Assembly: GCA_025144245.1 (NCBI GenBank)
Contig: JALXXC010000005.1
Coordinates: 117,742 to 181,741 of the forward strand
Origin: Corynebacterium sp. p3-SID1145
Lineage (GTDB): Bacteria; Actinomycetota; Actinomycetes; Mycobacteriales; Mycobacteriaceae
DNA length: 64,000 nucleotides
Direction: 5' to 3'
In this document: positions 1 through 9,377 of the stretch, piece by piece
Position numbering within the stretch: the first letter of the stretch is position 1
How the letters are laid out: each line of letters begins with the position of its first letter
Position numbers and translations under genes: made by a program
The notes under the pieces: model-generated
What the model was told of the DNA's origin: nothing
Seen by the model: only the letters and a program-made list of their open reading frames with translations
Databases searched by the model: none

Positions 1-1665
1 GCCGAAGCCACCGACACGTCGACGCCCTGGGACGAACTAGGGACAACCGAGGAGCCGGATCTGTCAGGGTGGAGCGCATACACTCACGGGGAATCTTTCG
101 TCGATGCTGTCGTCGGCGGAACTGTGGCGCGTGCCGCCTGGCAGATCGCTCCCGGTGATGACTGGGCGGACGCGCTGGCGTCGTTAGCCGCGAAAGTCGC
201 CATAGGTGGCGGGGGAGTCCTCATCGTGGTGCCCGACCAGACGGACGTGGACAGAATGGACTCCGCGCTGCGCCGGATCGTCGGCCCCCGCCAGATCACC
301 ACGTTGACGGCGTCGCTGGGACCCCAGGCGCGCTACAGCCGGTTCCTGTCGATCCTCCACGGCCAGGGGCGCCTTGTTGTGGGCACCCGATCAGCCGCTT
401 TCGCGCCTGTGGAGAACCTGGAGCTGGCGGTGGTCATGTTCGATGGCGACGATTCTCTCGTCGACCCCCGCGCCCCGTACACCCACGCCCGGGAGGTGTT
501 GACCACGCGGTCGGCGGTGGAGAAGTGCTCCCTGATCGTCGGAGGCCATGCGCGCACGGCGGAGACCCAGCTGCTTGTCGAGTCGGGTTGGGCGCACGAC
601 CTGCTCGCCCCGCGCTCGACGTTGCGCACCCGCTCGCCCCGTATTCACGCCGCCGGCGACAGCGATTTCGAGCTCGAGCGCGACCCCCGTGCCGGTGCCG
701 CACGACTGCCGTCGGTGGCTTTTGAAGCGGCCCGGCGTGCGCTCAGCGCAGATAAGCCGGTGCTTTTTCAGGTTCCCCGCGCCGGCTACGTGCAGTCGTT
801 GGCCTGCGGCGTGTGTCGCACGCCGGCGCGTTGCCGAGCCTGCAACGGGCCGCTCGGACTCCCGTCGGGCAATGAGACAGCGGCGCCGACGTGCCGCTGG
901 TGCGGGCGCATGGATAGCGCTTTCGTGTGTCCGAACTGCGGGTCCCACCGTCTTCGAGCGGTGGTGGTGGGCACCCAGCGCACGGCGGAAGAACTGGGAC
1001 GGGCCTTTGCCCCTCAGAAAGTGGTCGCGTCCTGGGGCGAGCGGATACGCACAGAGGTGCCCGACGCCCCCGCGATTGTCGTTGCCACGCCGGGGGCGGA
1101 GCCGCACGTCGCTGACGGCGGCACGTATGGCGCGGTGATTTTGTTGGATACCTGGGCACTGCTCGGCAGGCCGGACCTGCGCGCGGCGGAGGAAACGATG
1201 GCGAAGTGGATGGCCGCCGCCACGCTCGCCGCCCCGCACGGCAAAGGCGGGGAAGTCGTCGTGGTGGCCGACGCGGCGCTTCCGGTGGTGCAGCACCTGA
1301 TCCGCTGGGACGCGGCCGGGCACGCGGCGGCGGAGCTAGCCCAGCGCCGCGAGGTGCGCTTCCCTCCGGCGGTGCACATGGCCGCAGTCGACAGCCCGCG
1401 CGAGTCCCTCACCGATTTCCTCGAGCACATTGACCTGCCGCAGGAAGTGGACATTCTCGGCCCCGTCGACCTTCCCGCGGGTGTGGACCTGCCCGGGGAG
1501 TGGGATACCCGCGCTCATGGACACGCGCAGCGCGTGCTCATCCGCACTCCGCTGTCCAGCCGCACTGCGCTGGGCAAAGCGTTGCGCGCCGCGGCTGTGA
1601 ACCGTGCGACCCGTAAGCAGGATCTTCCGCTGCGCATCCAGGTGAACCCGATGCACATCGGATAG
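1..1665 (+). CDS. priA: Primosomal protein N' (PriA), 5' end missing
   Basis: The reading frame is open from base 1 with no stop, so the N-terminus lies outside the window. PriA acts in replication restart. The visible 554 residues carry the paired zinc-finger cysteines (CGVC, CRAC near 805-845; CRWCG, CPNCG near 895-940) typical of PriA. I see no Walker A or DEAH motif, matching the known actinobacterial PriA proteins that have lost helicase motifs, though part of the ATPase region could lie upstream of the window. It is followed by def, fmt and rsmB, a conserved order in Corynebacteriales. Identification is confident; helicase activity is doubtful. Confidence 0.85.
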   Translation, partial: AEATDTSTPWDELGTTEEPDLSGWSAYTHGESFVDAVVGGTVARAAWQIAPGDDWADALASLAAKVAIGGGGVLIVVPDQTDVDRMDSALRRIVGPRQITTLTASLGPQARYSRFLSILHGQGRLVVGTRSAAFAPVENLELAVVMFDGDDSLVDPRAPYTHAREVLTTRSAVEKCSLIVGGHARTAETQLLVESGWAHDLLAPRSTLRTRSPRIHAAGDSDFELERDPRAGAARLPSVAFEAARRALSADKPVLFQVPRAGYVQSLACGVCRTPARCRACNGPLGLPSGNETAAPTCRWCGRMDSAFVCPNCGSHRLRAVVVGTQRTAEELGRAFAPQKVVASWGERIRTEVPDAPAIVVATPGAEPHVADGGTYGAVILLDTWALLGRPDLRAAEETMAKWMAAATLAAPHGKGGEVVVVADAALPVVQHLIRWDAAGHAAAELAQRREVRFPPAVHMAAVDSPRESLTDFLEHIDLPQEVDILGPVDLPAGVDLPGEWDTRAHGHAQRVLIRTPLSSRTALGKALRAAAVNRATRKQDLPLRIQVNPMHIG

Positions 1666-1705
1666 CCCGCAGCGTTGCGGAGTGAGCTAAGTAGACTTGG
1701 GCGCC

Positions 1706-2206
1706 ATGACCATCCGCCCCATCAGGATCTTCGGTGATCCGATTCTGAACACGCAGGCCACTCCCGTCGAGCGTTTCGACGACTCCGTCGTCTCTCTTGC
1801 GGCAGACATGCTCGAGACCATGGACGACGCCGGTGGTGTCGGCCTAGCCGCCAACCAGATCGGATTGGCCAAGCGCGTGTTCGTCTACGACTGCGACGGC
1901 ATGCGTGGCGCTCTCATCAATCCGGAGTGGAAAGCCATCGACGATGTCGTGCAGATCGACGTCGAAGGGTGCTTGTCCATCCCGGATCTACAGGCGGAGG
2001 TGGCGCGCCACGAAACGGTCGTGGCCCGCGGTTGCGATGAATTCGGCCGTCCGGTCACGTTGCGCGCCAACGGGTTGCTCGCCCGGTGCATCCAGCACGA
2101 GACCGACCACTTGGACGGGGTGTTGTTCCTGCGCCGTCTGGAGCCGGAGGTGCGCAAGGAAGCGATGCAGATGATCCGCGGCATGGATTGGTACGCGGGC
2201 GAGTAG
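1706..2206 (+). CDS. def: Peptide deformylase
   Basis: Removes the N-formyl group from nascent proteins in the cytosol using a bound metal. All three family motifs are present: GVGLAANQIG, EGCLS with the metal-binding Cys, and QHETDHLDG with the two metal-binding His and catalytic Glu. Length is 166 aa, usual for the family. I chose the ATG at 1706, preceded at 8 nt by the -10-like hexamer TAGACT (1692-1697), so the transcript is probably leaderless; an in-frame TTG at 1697 is less likely. The next gene, fmt, does the opposite reaction on the initiator tRNA. Confidence 0.93.
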   Translation: MTIRPIRIFGDPILNTQATPVERFDDSVVSLAADMLETMDDAGGVGLAANQIGLAKRVFVYDCDGMRGALINPEWKAIDDVVQIDVEGCLSIPDLQAEVARHETVVARGCDEFGRPVTLRANGLLARCIQHETDHLDGVLFLRRLEPEVRKEAMQMIRGMDWYAGE

Positions 2207-2232
2207 GCAGCGAGTAGGAGAGAGGTAGAGAC

Positions 2233-3159
2233 ATGCGTTTGGTTTTCGCGGGCACGCCGGAGCCGGCGGTTGTGGCGCTGGAGAAGCTCATCGCGTCCGA
2301 GCATGAAGTGGTGGCGGTGCTGACTCGCCCGGATGCCAAGAAGGGGCGCGGACGCACGCTGCACCCGTCGCCGGTGAAGGCCTTGGCCATGGAGCACGGT
2401 ATTGAGGTGCTCACCCCGGAGAAGCTCAAGGGAAACGAGGAAGCGAAGGAAGCGCTCAACCGCCTCGCCCCGGACGCGATCCCGGTCGTGGCCTACGGCA
2501 ACCTCATCCCGGAGGATTTTCTCGGCATTCCCACCCACGGGTGGGTGAACCTGCACTTCTCGCTGTTGCCGCGGTGGCGCGGCGCCGCGCCGGTTCAGGC
2601 AGGGATTCTCCACGGCGACGAGTACAGCGGTGCGACGACGTTCCGCATCGACGCCGGCCTGGACACGGGTGATATCCTCCAGCAGGAACCGGAGCTCATC
2701 CAGCCGTCCGACACGGCCGACGACCTGCTGACCCGGCTGGCCTATTCGGGCGCGGACCTGCTCGTGCGCACCATGGACGACCTGGCTACCGGCCACGCCA
2801 CCTTCACGCCGCAGGAGGGGGAGGCGACGTACGCGCCGAAGATCAGCAAGGACGACGCCCGCATTGACTGGACGGCACCCGCCGAGCGCATCGACCGCGC
2901 CATCCGCGCCTACACCCCGGGCCCCGGGGCGTGGACCACGCTGGGCGGCGACCGCGTGAAGGTCGGCCCCGTCACCGTGGCCCCGGAAGCAGGTGCGCTC
3001 GCTCCGGGCCAGGTCGCGGTGAGCAAGGACTCAGTGCACGTGGGCACCGGCTTGGCCGCGGTCAGGCTGGACCGCATTCAGCCTCCGGGCAAGAAGATGA
3101 TGGTCGCGGCCGACTGGGCACGCGGGCTGCAGGACAACGAGGGAGTGGTATTCGAGTGA
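2233..3159 (+). CDS. fmt: Methionyl-tRNA formyltransferase
   Basis: Formylates Met-tRNA(fMet) with 10-formyl-THF for translation initiation. The N-terminus reads FAGTPEP, and the catalytic-region motif SLLPRWRGAAPVQ is present at about residues 111-123, followed by FRIDAGLDTGDI. The 308-aa length matches the two-domain enzyme. It lies 26 bp after def with a purine-rich ribosome site (GGAGAGAGG). Its stop overlaps the GTG start of rsmB (GTGA), which implies translational coupling in a def-fmt-rsmB unit. Confidence 0.95.
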   Translation: MRLVFAGTPEPAVVALEKLIASEHEVVAVLTRPDAKKGRGRTLHPSPVKALAMEHGIEVLTPEKLKGNEEAKEALNRLAPDAIPVVAYGNLIPEDFLGIPTHGWVNLHFSLLPRWRGAAPVQAGILHGDEYSGATTFRIDAGLDTGDILQQEPELIQPSDTADDLLTRLAYSGADLLVRTMDDLATGHATFTPQEGEATYAPKISKDDARIDWTAPAERIDRAIRAYTPGPGAWTTLGGDRVKVGPVTVAPEAGALAPGQVAVSKDSVHVGTGLAAVRLDRIQPPGKKMMVAADWARGLQDNEGVVFE

Positions 3160-4613
3160 GCGGAGGATTCCGGTCGCGCACCAAGCGCGCGAAAGAGCAG
3201 GCTGAGCAAGAAGCGCTGCACGGCCCGAAGAAACGGGCGCCGCAGCGTGACGGCGTCACACGCCACCAGCCGTCATCCTCGTCGCCCGACATCGGAGATG
3301 TCGCCCGCCAGGCCGCTTTCGATGCAGTGCTGAGGGTGGAGACCGAAGACGCGTTCGGCAACCTTGTCCTGCCGCAGATTCTGCGCGAGCGGAGCATCAC
3401 GGGCCGCGACGCGGCGTTCGCCACTGAGATCGCCTACGGCACGCTGCGCACCATGGGTGTGCTCGACACGGTGGTCGCGGAGTGCTCTTCGCGTCCGCTC
3501 GCCGATCTCGACCCGGTGGTGCTCACAGCATTGCGGCTGGGTGCGTACCAGGTGTTGTTCACGCGTGTCGACGACCACGCCGCCGTCGATACCTCAGTCC
3601 GCCTCGCCGAGGCTGCTGGTGCGGGCAAAGCCAAGGGCTTCGTCAACGGGATCCTGCGCACCATCACGCGCACGACTCCCCGAGAGTGGATGGAAAAGCT
3701 CGCCCCGGAAGGGGAGATCGCGGCCACGGCGTTCCGCACAGCGCACCCGGAATGGATCGCGCGGTCTTTCGCCGCAGTCGTCGGGGAGGATGAGCTCGAA
3801 GCGGCGCTGGAAGCAGATTCGCAACGCCCGATCGTGCATCTCGTCGCACGTCCGGGTGAGATGTCCGCAGAAGAGCTTGCACTGGTCACAGGTGGGGAGG
3901 AAGGCCGCTACAGCCCGTACGCCGTCTACATGGCCGGGGGCGGGGACCCCGGATCGCTGGAGCCCGTGCGCGAGAAAATGGCCGCGGTGCAGGACGAAGG
4001 CTCACAGCTCATCGCCCGGGCCGTTGTGGAACTCGATGTCGCTGACGATGCCGGTCGCTGGCTGGACCTGTGCGCGGGCCCGGGCGGTAAAGCGGCGCTC
4101 ATGGGCTCGCTCGCTTCCATTGACGGTGCGGCCGTCGACGCGGTGGAGATCACCCCGACACGCGCCGACCTCATCCGCAAATCCACCGAGGGTCTGCCCG
4201 TCACAGTCCACGTCGCCGACGGCCGCGACCCGGGCCTCGAGCCGGGGTACGACCGCGTGCTCGTCGACGCCCCCTGCTCCGGTCTCGGTGCCCTCCGCCG
4301 CCGCCCCGAGGCCCGCTGGCGCAAGAGCGAAGCGGACATCGCCGAGCTCACCGGGCTGCAGTCCGAACTCCTCGCATCGGCTGTGAAGCTCGCCAAGCCG
4401 GGCGGGGTCATTGTCTACTCGACGTGCTCGCCGGATGAGAGGGAGACGAGGAGAATCGTCGATAAGCAGCTCGCCCAAGGCGATGTCGAGGAGATCGACG
4501 TGCGCGGGGTCCTGCCGCAGATGGGCGACCTCGGGCCGCATCTGAGCGCGCAGATGTGGCCGCACCGCCACGGCACCGACGCGATGTTCCTTGCTGCCCT
4601 ACGGAAGCGATAG
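3156..4613 (+). CDS. rsmB: 16S rRNA (cytosine-967-C5)-methyltransferase RsmB/Sun
   Basis: SAM-dependent m5C methyltransferase of 16S rRNA. An N-terminal NusB-like RNA-binding domain (about residues 45-180) precedes the Rossmann methyltransferase with DLCAGPGGKAALMG. Both catalytic cysteines are visible in DAPCSGLG and YSTCSPDE. The GTG at 3156 overlaps the fmt stop; a longer open frame upstream is antisense-like noise inside fmt. The N-terminal 40 residues are basic and low-complexity. The gene contains one exact copy of the dispersed 11-mer at 4457-4467. Length is 485 aa. Confidence 0.92.
   Translation: MSGGFRSRTKRAKEQAEQEALHGPKKRAPQRDGVTRHQPSSSSPDIGDVARQAAFDAVLRVETEDAFGNLVLPQILRERSITGRDAAFATEIAYGTLRTMGVLDTVVAECSSRPLADLDPVVLTALRLGAYQVLFTRVDDHAAVDTSVRLAEAAGAGKAKGFVNGILRTITRTTPREWMEKLAPEGEIAATAFRTAHPEWIARSFAAVVGEDELEAALEADSQRPIVHLVARPGEMSAEELALVTGGEEGRYSPYAVYMAGGGDPGSLEPVREKMAAVQDEGSQLIARAVVELDVADDAGRWLDLCAGPGGKAALMGSLASIDGAAVDAVEITPTRADLIRKSTEGLPVTVHVADGRDPGLEPGYDRVLVDAPCSGLGALRRRPEARWRKSEADIAELTGLQSELLASAVKLAKPGGVIVYSTCSPDERETRRIVDKQLAQGDVEEIDVRGVLPQMGDLGPHLSAQMWPHRHGTDAMFLAALRKR
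4457..4467 (-). repeat. Dispersed 11-mer GCTTATCGACG
   Basis: Exact copy inside rsmB, read as Val-Asp-Lys. Confidence 0.9.
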
Positions 4614-4622
4614 TCTGGGGCC

Positions 4623-5285
4623 ATGATCTACATTGCCCCGTCGATCCTCGCCGCCGACTACGCGAACCTCGGCGCGGACGTGCGCAAAGTGCCGTCCGCC
4701 GACCTCCTCCATGTCGACATCATGGACGGCCATTTCGTGCCCAACCTCTCCTTCGGTCCCGATGTGACCAAGGCCGTCGACGGGGTCACAGACCAGTTCC
4801 TCGACATCCACATGATGATCGAGGAACCGGAACGCTGGTTCGAGACCTACATCAAGGCCGGCGGCGACCGGCTGGTCTTCCACATCGAGGCCGCCGGCGA
4901 CCACATCGCGGCGGCGAAGCAGCTGCACGACCTCGGTGTCCAGGCCGGTTTCGCAATCAAGCCCGGCACCCCGATCGAGCCGTACCTCGACGATCTCGAG
5001 CATTTCGAGCAGGTCATGATCATGAGCGTCGAGCCCGGTTTCGGTGGCCAGAAATTCATGCCGGAGGTGCTCGGCAAAGTCGCCGCTGCCCGTGAACGAA
5101 TCGACGAAGCTGGGTTGTCGACGATCATCGGCATCGACGGCGGCATCGCCTCGTCAACCATCGCGCTCGCCGCCGAGGCGGGCGTGGACGCGTTCGTTGC
5201 GGGGTCCGCCGTCTTCGGCGCCGAGGACCCGGCCGAAGCCGTCGAGACGCTGCGCGACCTCGCCCAGGCCGCCGCACAGCGCTAG
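4623..5285 (+). CDS. rpe: Ribulose-phosphate 3-epimerase
   Basis: Interconverts ribulose-5-phosphate and xylulose-5-phosphate. The TIM-barrel signatures SILAADYANL, HVDIMDGHFVPNLSFGP, VEPGFGGQKF and IDGGI are all intact in 220 aa. A TAGTCT hexamer (4611-4616) ends 6 nt before the ATG, suggesting a leaderless transcript from its own promoter, even though rsmB ends only 9 bp upstream. It also feeds ribulose-5-phosphate to the riboflavin genes that follow immediately: ribD begins 1 bp after the stop codon. Confidence 0.95.
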   Translation: MIYIAPSILAADYANLGADVRKVPSADLLHVDIMDGHFVPNLSFGPDVTKAVDGVTDQFLDIHMMIEEPERWFETYIKAGGDRLVFHIEAAGDHIAAAKQLHDLGVQAGFAIKPGTPIEPYLDDLEHFEQVMIMSVEPGFGGQKFMPEVLGKVAAARERIDEAGLSTIIGIDGGIASSTIALAAEAGVDAFVAGSAVFGAEDPAEAVETLRDLAQAAAQR

Positions 5286-5286
5286 C

Positions 5287-6333
5287 ATGCCCGCCGAACG
5301 TATTCTGGAGATACCGCCCGCCGTTGAGGCAGCGGTGGTCGCGGCTGTGAACGCGGGCCAGTCCGTCCGCGGGACGACCAGCCCGAACCCGCCCGTCGGC
5401 TGCGCACTTTTCGACGCCGCCGGCATCATTGCCACCGGCGCCACCGAGCCCGCCGGCGGACGTCATGCTGAACGCGTCGCCCTCGACGCAGCAAAGGACA
5501 CCGACGCCGACGCAGACCGCGTCCGTGGCGCGTCACTGGCCGTGACCCTGGAACCGTGCAACCACACTGGTCGCACGGGGCCGTGCACCGAAGCGATCGT
5601 GGATGCCGGGGTCGAGCACGTCTACTATGTCCACCCGGACCCGAACCCGGTGGCGCGCGGCGGCGCCGACTACCTGCGCGCCCACGGTGTCCGTGTCACC
5701 TGGGTCTCGTACCCCGTCGACGGGCTGCTGCCGTGGCTCGATTCCGTCGTTCATGGGCGTGTCTCCGTCACCGCGAAATTTGCCGGCACCCTCGACGGGT
5801 TCACCGCCGCGCCCGACGGGACGAGCCAGTGGATCACCGGGCCCGAGACCCGCCAGTACGCGCACTATGACCGGGCCATGCGCGACGCGATCGTCATCGG
5901 AACGGGCACCGCGATCGCGGACAATCCGTCGCTGACTGCCCGCGACCGCGACGGGACGCTGTTGGGGAACCAGCCGCGGCGGGTGGTCGTCGGCAAGCGG
6001 AAAGTGCCGGAAGGAAATTTGACGCGTCTCGGCTTCGAGCAGTACGGCACCCCGCAGGAAGCGTTCGACGCCCTGTACGCCACGGGCGCGCGCGACGTGC
6101 TCGTCGAGGGCGGACCGACGCTCATGCGCAGCGTTTTCGAGCTCGATATCGTCGACCGCATCACCGCGTACGTCGCACCGGTGCTGCTCGGCGGCGGCCG
6201 CGGGCTGCTCGACGGGCCGGTGGCGGAGACCCTCGAAGCCGCCCTACGTTTCGACATGCATGACGCGTTCACGCTCGGCGGGGACGCAGTCATCGAGCTG
6301 CGCCGCCCGCACACTCAACGGAAGGACAACTGA
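5287..6333 (+). CDS. ribD: Bifunctional riboflavin deaminase/reductase RibD
   Basis: Performs the deamination and side-chain reduction steps after GTP cyclohydrolase II in riboflavin synthesis. The N-terminal deaminase domain (about 1-145) holds the zinc ligands and catalytic Glu in HAERVAL and [13 protein letters not shown]. The C-terminal reductase domain (about 150-345) contains the VEGGPTLM motif. It has 348 aa, starts at an ATG 1 bp after the rpe stop, and its stop overlaps the ribE ATG (TGATG). There is no room for an FMN riboswitch directly in front of it. Confidence 0.94.
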   Translation: MPAERILEIPPAVEAAVVAAVNAGQSVRGTTSPNPPVGCALFDAAGIIATGATEPAGGRHAERVALDAAKDTDADADRVRGASLAVTLEPCNHTGRTGPCTEAIVDAGVEHVYYVHPDPNPVARGGADYLRAHGVRVTWVSYPVDGLLPWLDSVVHGRVSVTAKFAGTLDGFTAAPDGTSQWITGPETRQYAHYDRAMRDAIVIGTGTAIADNPSLTARDRDGTLLGNQPRRVVVGKRKVPEGNLTRLGFEQYGTPQEAFDALYATGARDVLVEGGPTLMRSVFELDIVDRITAYVAPVLLGGGRGLLDGPVAETLEAALRFDMHDAFTLGGDAVIELRRPHTQRKDN

Positions 6334-6926
6334 TGTTCACAGGCCTGGTGGAAGAAATCGGCACGGTGGAGAAGCTCGAGCGCCTCGACGACGCCGTGCG
6401 CCTGACAGTCCGCGGTCCCGCCGTGACCGCGGATGCGGTTGCGGGCGACTCGATCGCTGTCGACGGCGTGTGCCTGACCGTCGTCGACAACGATGGCGGT
6501 GCTTTCACCGCCGACGTGATGCGCGAGACCCTCGACCGTTCGCGTCTGGGCAGCTACGGGACTGGAAGCCGTGTCAACCTCGAGCGCGCGCTGGCTGCCG
6601 GTGCCCGGATGGGCGGCCACATCGTGCAGGGGCACGTCGATGGAGTGGGCACGCTCGAGTCCCGCGAGTCCTCCGAGCATTGGGACGTTCTCCGCTTCAC
6701 CCTGCCCGCCCAGCTGGAGAAATATGTGGTGGAGAAGGGATCCATCGCCATCAACGGCACGTCGCTGACCGTGTCCGCCGTGGGGGAGGGATTCGTGGAA
6801 GTCTCGCTCATCCCGACGACGCTGCACGAGACCACCTTCGGCGAGCTCTCCGTGGGCGACCCGGTCAATTTCGAGGTCGATGTCGTAGCCAAATACGTCG
6901 AGAAAATGGTGGGGGGCTACCATTAG
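6333..6926 (+). CDS. ribE: Riboflavin synthase, alpha chain
   Basis: Dismutates two 6,7-dimethyl-8-ribityllumazine molecules to riboflavin. The N-terminus [10 protein letters not shown] and two internally repeated lumazine-binding domains ([13 protein letters not shown] and [13 protein letters not shown]) are diagnostic. Length is 197 aa. Start overlaps the ribD stop, so translation is probably coupled. In some nomenclatures the gene is called ribC. Confidence 0.95.
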   Translation: MFTGLVEEIGTVEKLERLDDAVRLTVRGPAVTADAVAGDSIAVDGVCLTVVDNDGGAFTADVMRETLDRSRLGSYGTGSRVNLERALAAGARMGGHIVQGHVDGVGTLESRESSEHWDVLRFTLPAQLEKYVVEKGSIAINGTSLTVSAVGEGFVEVSLIPTTLHETTFGELSVGDPVNFEVDVVAKYVEKMVGGYH

Positions 6927-6931
6927 CTCCC

Positions 6932-8179
6932 ATGACGGACACCCTGCGACTCGATTCAGTTGAAGACGCTGTTGCGGCGGTCGGCCGCGGTGAAGCGGTC
7001 GTGGTGGTGGACGACGAAGACCGCGAGAACGAAGGCGACCTGATCTTCGCCGCCGAGCACGCCACCCCCGAACTCGTCGCGTTCATGGTGAGGTATTCCT
7101 CCGGCTACATCTGCGTGGCAATGGAGGACGAGGCGGCCACCCGCCTGGAGCTGCCTCCTATGGTGGCTGTCAACGAAGACGCGCGCAGCACCGCCTACGC
7201 CGTCACTGTCGACGCGGCCACCGGCACCACCGGTATTTCAGCGCGTTCCCGTGCGGAGACAATTCAGCGTCTCGCCGACCCGGCGCGCACCGCCGCTGAT
7301 TTCACCCGCCCGGGCCACGTTGTTCCGCTGCGCGCCCGCCGCGGCGGAGTTCTCGTGCGCGACGGGCACACCGAAGCATCGGTCGACTTGGCCCGCCTGG
7401 CCGGGTGTCAGCCAGCCGGCGCATTGTGCGAGATCGTCTCCGAGGACGACCCGACGGACATGGCGCGCGGGGAAGAACTCCGCCGTTTCGCCGACGAGCA
7501 TGGGCTGAAGATGATTTCCATCGCCCAGCTCATCGCGTACCGCCGCTGCACCGAACGCATTGTCGAGCGTGTCGTGGAGACATCGCTGCCGACCACGTAC
7601 GGCCCCTTCACGGCGTACGGCTATAAATCGCTTATCGACGCCTCCGAGCACATCGCCCTCGTCACCGGCGATGTCGCCGGCGGAGACGAAGTATTGGTGC
7701 GCGTGCACTCTGAATGTCTGACCGGCGATGTCTTCGGCTCCCTGCGGTGCGACTGCGGGCCGCAGCTGCACGAGTCCATGCGCCTCATCCAGGAGGCCGG
7801 TCGCGGCGTGATCGTCTACGTCCGCGGCCACGAAGGGCGCGGCATCGGGCTGGCGGCGAAACTTCAGGCTTACCGCCTCCAAGAGGAGGGGTTGGACACC
7901 GTGGACGCCAACGTCGAGCAGGGGTTGCCGGTGGATGCGAGGGAATATTCCGTCGCCGGCCAGATTCTCGCGGATCTCGGCGTGGCCTCCATGAACTTGC
8001 TGTCCAACAACCCGGACAAGGTGGAGGCGCTGAGCGGCTACGGCCCGGTTGTGTCAGGCCGGACCCGCGTCGAGATCGTGCCCTCGCACGAGAACATCGC
8101 CTACCTCCGCACCAAGCGCGACCGGATGGGGCACGATCTCCCTTCAGTCGATGAGTGGGATGTGACGTATGGCAACTAG
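6932..8179 (+). CDS. ribBA: Bifunctional DHBP synthase / GTP cyclohydrolase II
   Basis: Supplies both precursors of riboflavin. The N-terminal half is 3,4-dihydroxy-2-butanone-4-phosphate synthase, with the acidic metal site [11 protein letters not shown] and the HTEASVDL motif. The C-terminal half is GTP cyclohydrolase II, with the zinc ligands in [17 protein letters not shown] and the [10 protein letters not shown] motif. Both active sites look intact in 415 aa. The ATG lies 5 bp after ribE; TACCAT (6918-6923) ends 8 nt before it, so an internal leaderless start is possible. An exact dispersed 11-mer lies at 7630-7640. Confidence 0.95.
   Translation: MTDTLRLDSVEDAVAAVGRGEAVVVVDDEDRENEGDLIFAAEHATPELVAFMVRYSSGYICVAMEDEAATRLELPPMVAVNEDARSTAYAVTVDAATGTTGISARSRAETIQRLADPARTAADFTRPGHVVPLRARRGGVLVRDGHTEASVDLARLAGCQPAGALCEIVSEDDPTDMARGEELRRFADEHGLKMISIAQLIAYRRCTERIVERVVETSLPTTYGPFTAYGYKSLIDASEHIALVTGDVAGGDEVLVRVHSECLTGDVFGSLRCDCGPQLHESMRLIQEAGRGVIVYVRGHEGRGIGLAAKLQAYRLQEEGLDTVDANVEQGLPVDAREYSVAGQILADLGVASMNLLSNNPDKVEALSGYGPVVSGRTRVEIVPSHENIAYLRTKRDRMGHDLPSVDEWDVTYGN
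7630..7640 (+). repeat. Dispersed 11-mer GCTTATCGACG
   Basis: Exact copy inside ribBA, read as Leu-Ile-Asp. Confidence 0.9.
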
Positions 8180-8253
8180 GATCGACTCTCAGAGTCGCAC
8201 GGCCGTCGCGTAGGATTGAAAACTGGCGCAAACATCTTCCATAAGGAGCAACC

Positions 8254-8772
8254 ATGATTTTCGGAGCACCCGACTCTTCCCCTGACCATCTCGATGCGGA
8301 AGGCATGCGTGTCGCCGTCGTCGGCACCGAGTGGAACGCGGAGGTCGTGGACATGCTGACCAAGCGTGCAGTCGAAACGGCCGAGGCCGCTGGCGCAGAG
8401 GTCCAGATCTTCACGGTGTCCGGCGCGATGGAGCTTCCACTGATGGCCCAGGCAGCCGCGAAGCGCTTCGACGCTGTGGTCGCCCTCGGCTGCGTCATCC
8501 GCGGCGAGACCCCGCACTTCGACTATGTGTGCCGCGCCGTCACCGATGGCCTGACACGCGTCACCCTCGACTCTTCCGTCCCCGTCGGCAACGGCGTTCT
8601 CACCGTGGACACCTACGATCAGGCTGTGGCCCGCACCGGTGGCCCGAACGCCCGCGAGGACAAGGGTGCTGAGGCCATTGCAGCTGCCATCGGTGCAGCC
8701 AATGTCATGCGCGACATTGAGCAGTTCCCGCTGATGAAGCTCACCCACGGCGACGCTCACGACGCTTGGTAG
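8254..8772 (+). CDS. ribH: 6,7-dimethyl-8-ribityllumazine synthase
   Basis: Condenses DHBP with the pyrimidine intermediate to give lumazine, the substrate of RibE. Motifs seen are WNAEVV, VSGAMELPL, ALGCVIRGETPHFDYV with the catalytic His, and VGNGVLT. Length is 172 aa, slightly longer than typical. An AAGGAG ribosome site precedes the ATG, and TAGGAT at 8212-8217 could be the -10 of an own promoter in the 74-bp gap after ribBA. Confidence 0.95.
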   Translation: MIFGAPDSSPDHLDAEGMRVAVVGTEWNAEVVDMLTKRAVETAEAAGAEVQIFTVSGAMELPLMAQAAAKRFDAVVALGCVIRGETPHFDYVCRAVTDGLTRVTLDSSVPVGNGVLTVDTYDQAVARTGGPNAREDKGAEAIAAAIGAANVMRDIEQFPLMKLTHGDAHDAW

Positions 8773-8783
8773 AGAAGCGGGAC

Positions 8784-9365
8784 ATGGACGGTTTGGGTAC
8801 AAGCGCGCAAGGCACGCAAGGCGCAGAGGACGCACGGGCACACGGCCCCGTTGGCGCAACCGCCAACGACCGCGATGTCGCTTTTTTCAACGCGCTCGAC
8901 CCCCACGCCGTCACCTCGTCGAAGCCGTGGGAGATCGAGATCGTCTCGCATTTCCTGCGGCGTGTCGCCGTCGTCGCCGTCGTCGTGATCATGGCGGCCC
9001 ACATCTTCGCCGGTGTGGTGGTGGACGATGAGTTCACCGGGGCGGCGATCACGACCGTCGATAAGTTCGCTTTCCCGGCGATCGGCCTGATTTTGTCGGT
9101 CTGCGTGTGGTTGGCGCTTTCCCGCCCGCGTGTGCGCGCCAACGAAGACGGCGTGGAAGTGCGCAACATCATCGGCACCCGCTTCTACCCGTGGGTCGTC
9201 ATCTATGGGCTGTCTTTCCCACGCGAATCCCGCATGGCGCGACTCGAGCTCCCCGAATTCGAGTACGTTCCGCTCTGGGCGATCCAGTCGGGGGACAAGG
9301 AACGCGCGATCGAATCCGTCAAGGCATTCCGCCGGCTCGAAGCCCGCTATATGCCGGAAGACTAG
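8784..9365 (+). CDS. PH-domain-like membrane protein
   Basis: A 193-aa protein with two predicted membrane segments (about residues 55-73 and 89-106), followed by a cytosolic domain that resembles the bacterial PH-like family (RPRVRANEDGVEVRNIIGTRFYPW). It occupies the same place between ribH and uvrC as M. tuberculosis Rv1417. The first 30 residues are low-complexity (Ala, Gly, Asp). An upstream in-frame TTG at 8766 is an alternative start. Function unknown; a role in riboflavin metabolism is not indicated by the sequence. Confidence 0.75.
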   Translation: MDGLGTSAQGTQGAEDARAHGPVGATANDRDVAFFNALDPHAVTSSKPWEIEIVSHFLRRVAVVAVVVIMAAHIFAGVVVDDEFTGAAITTVDKFAFPAIGLILSVCVWLALSRPRVRANEDGVEVRNIIGTRFYPWVVIYGLSFPRESRMARLELPEFEYVPLWAIQSGDKERAIESVKAFRRLEARYMPED

Positions 9366-9377
9366 GGCGGAGACGCT

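Noticed and set aside
5286-5286. FMN riboswitch in front of the riboflavin genes
   Set aside because: ribD begins 1 bp after the rpe stop, and no RFN-type conserved boxes are visible nearby.
9056-9066. CGTCGATAAGT in the PH-like gene and similar CGTCGGCAAGC words elsewhere
   Set aside because: They differ from the 11-mer at other positions than base 5, so I did not count them as copies.
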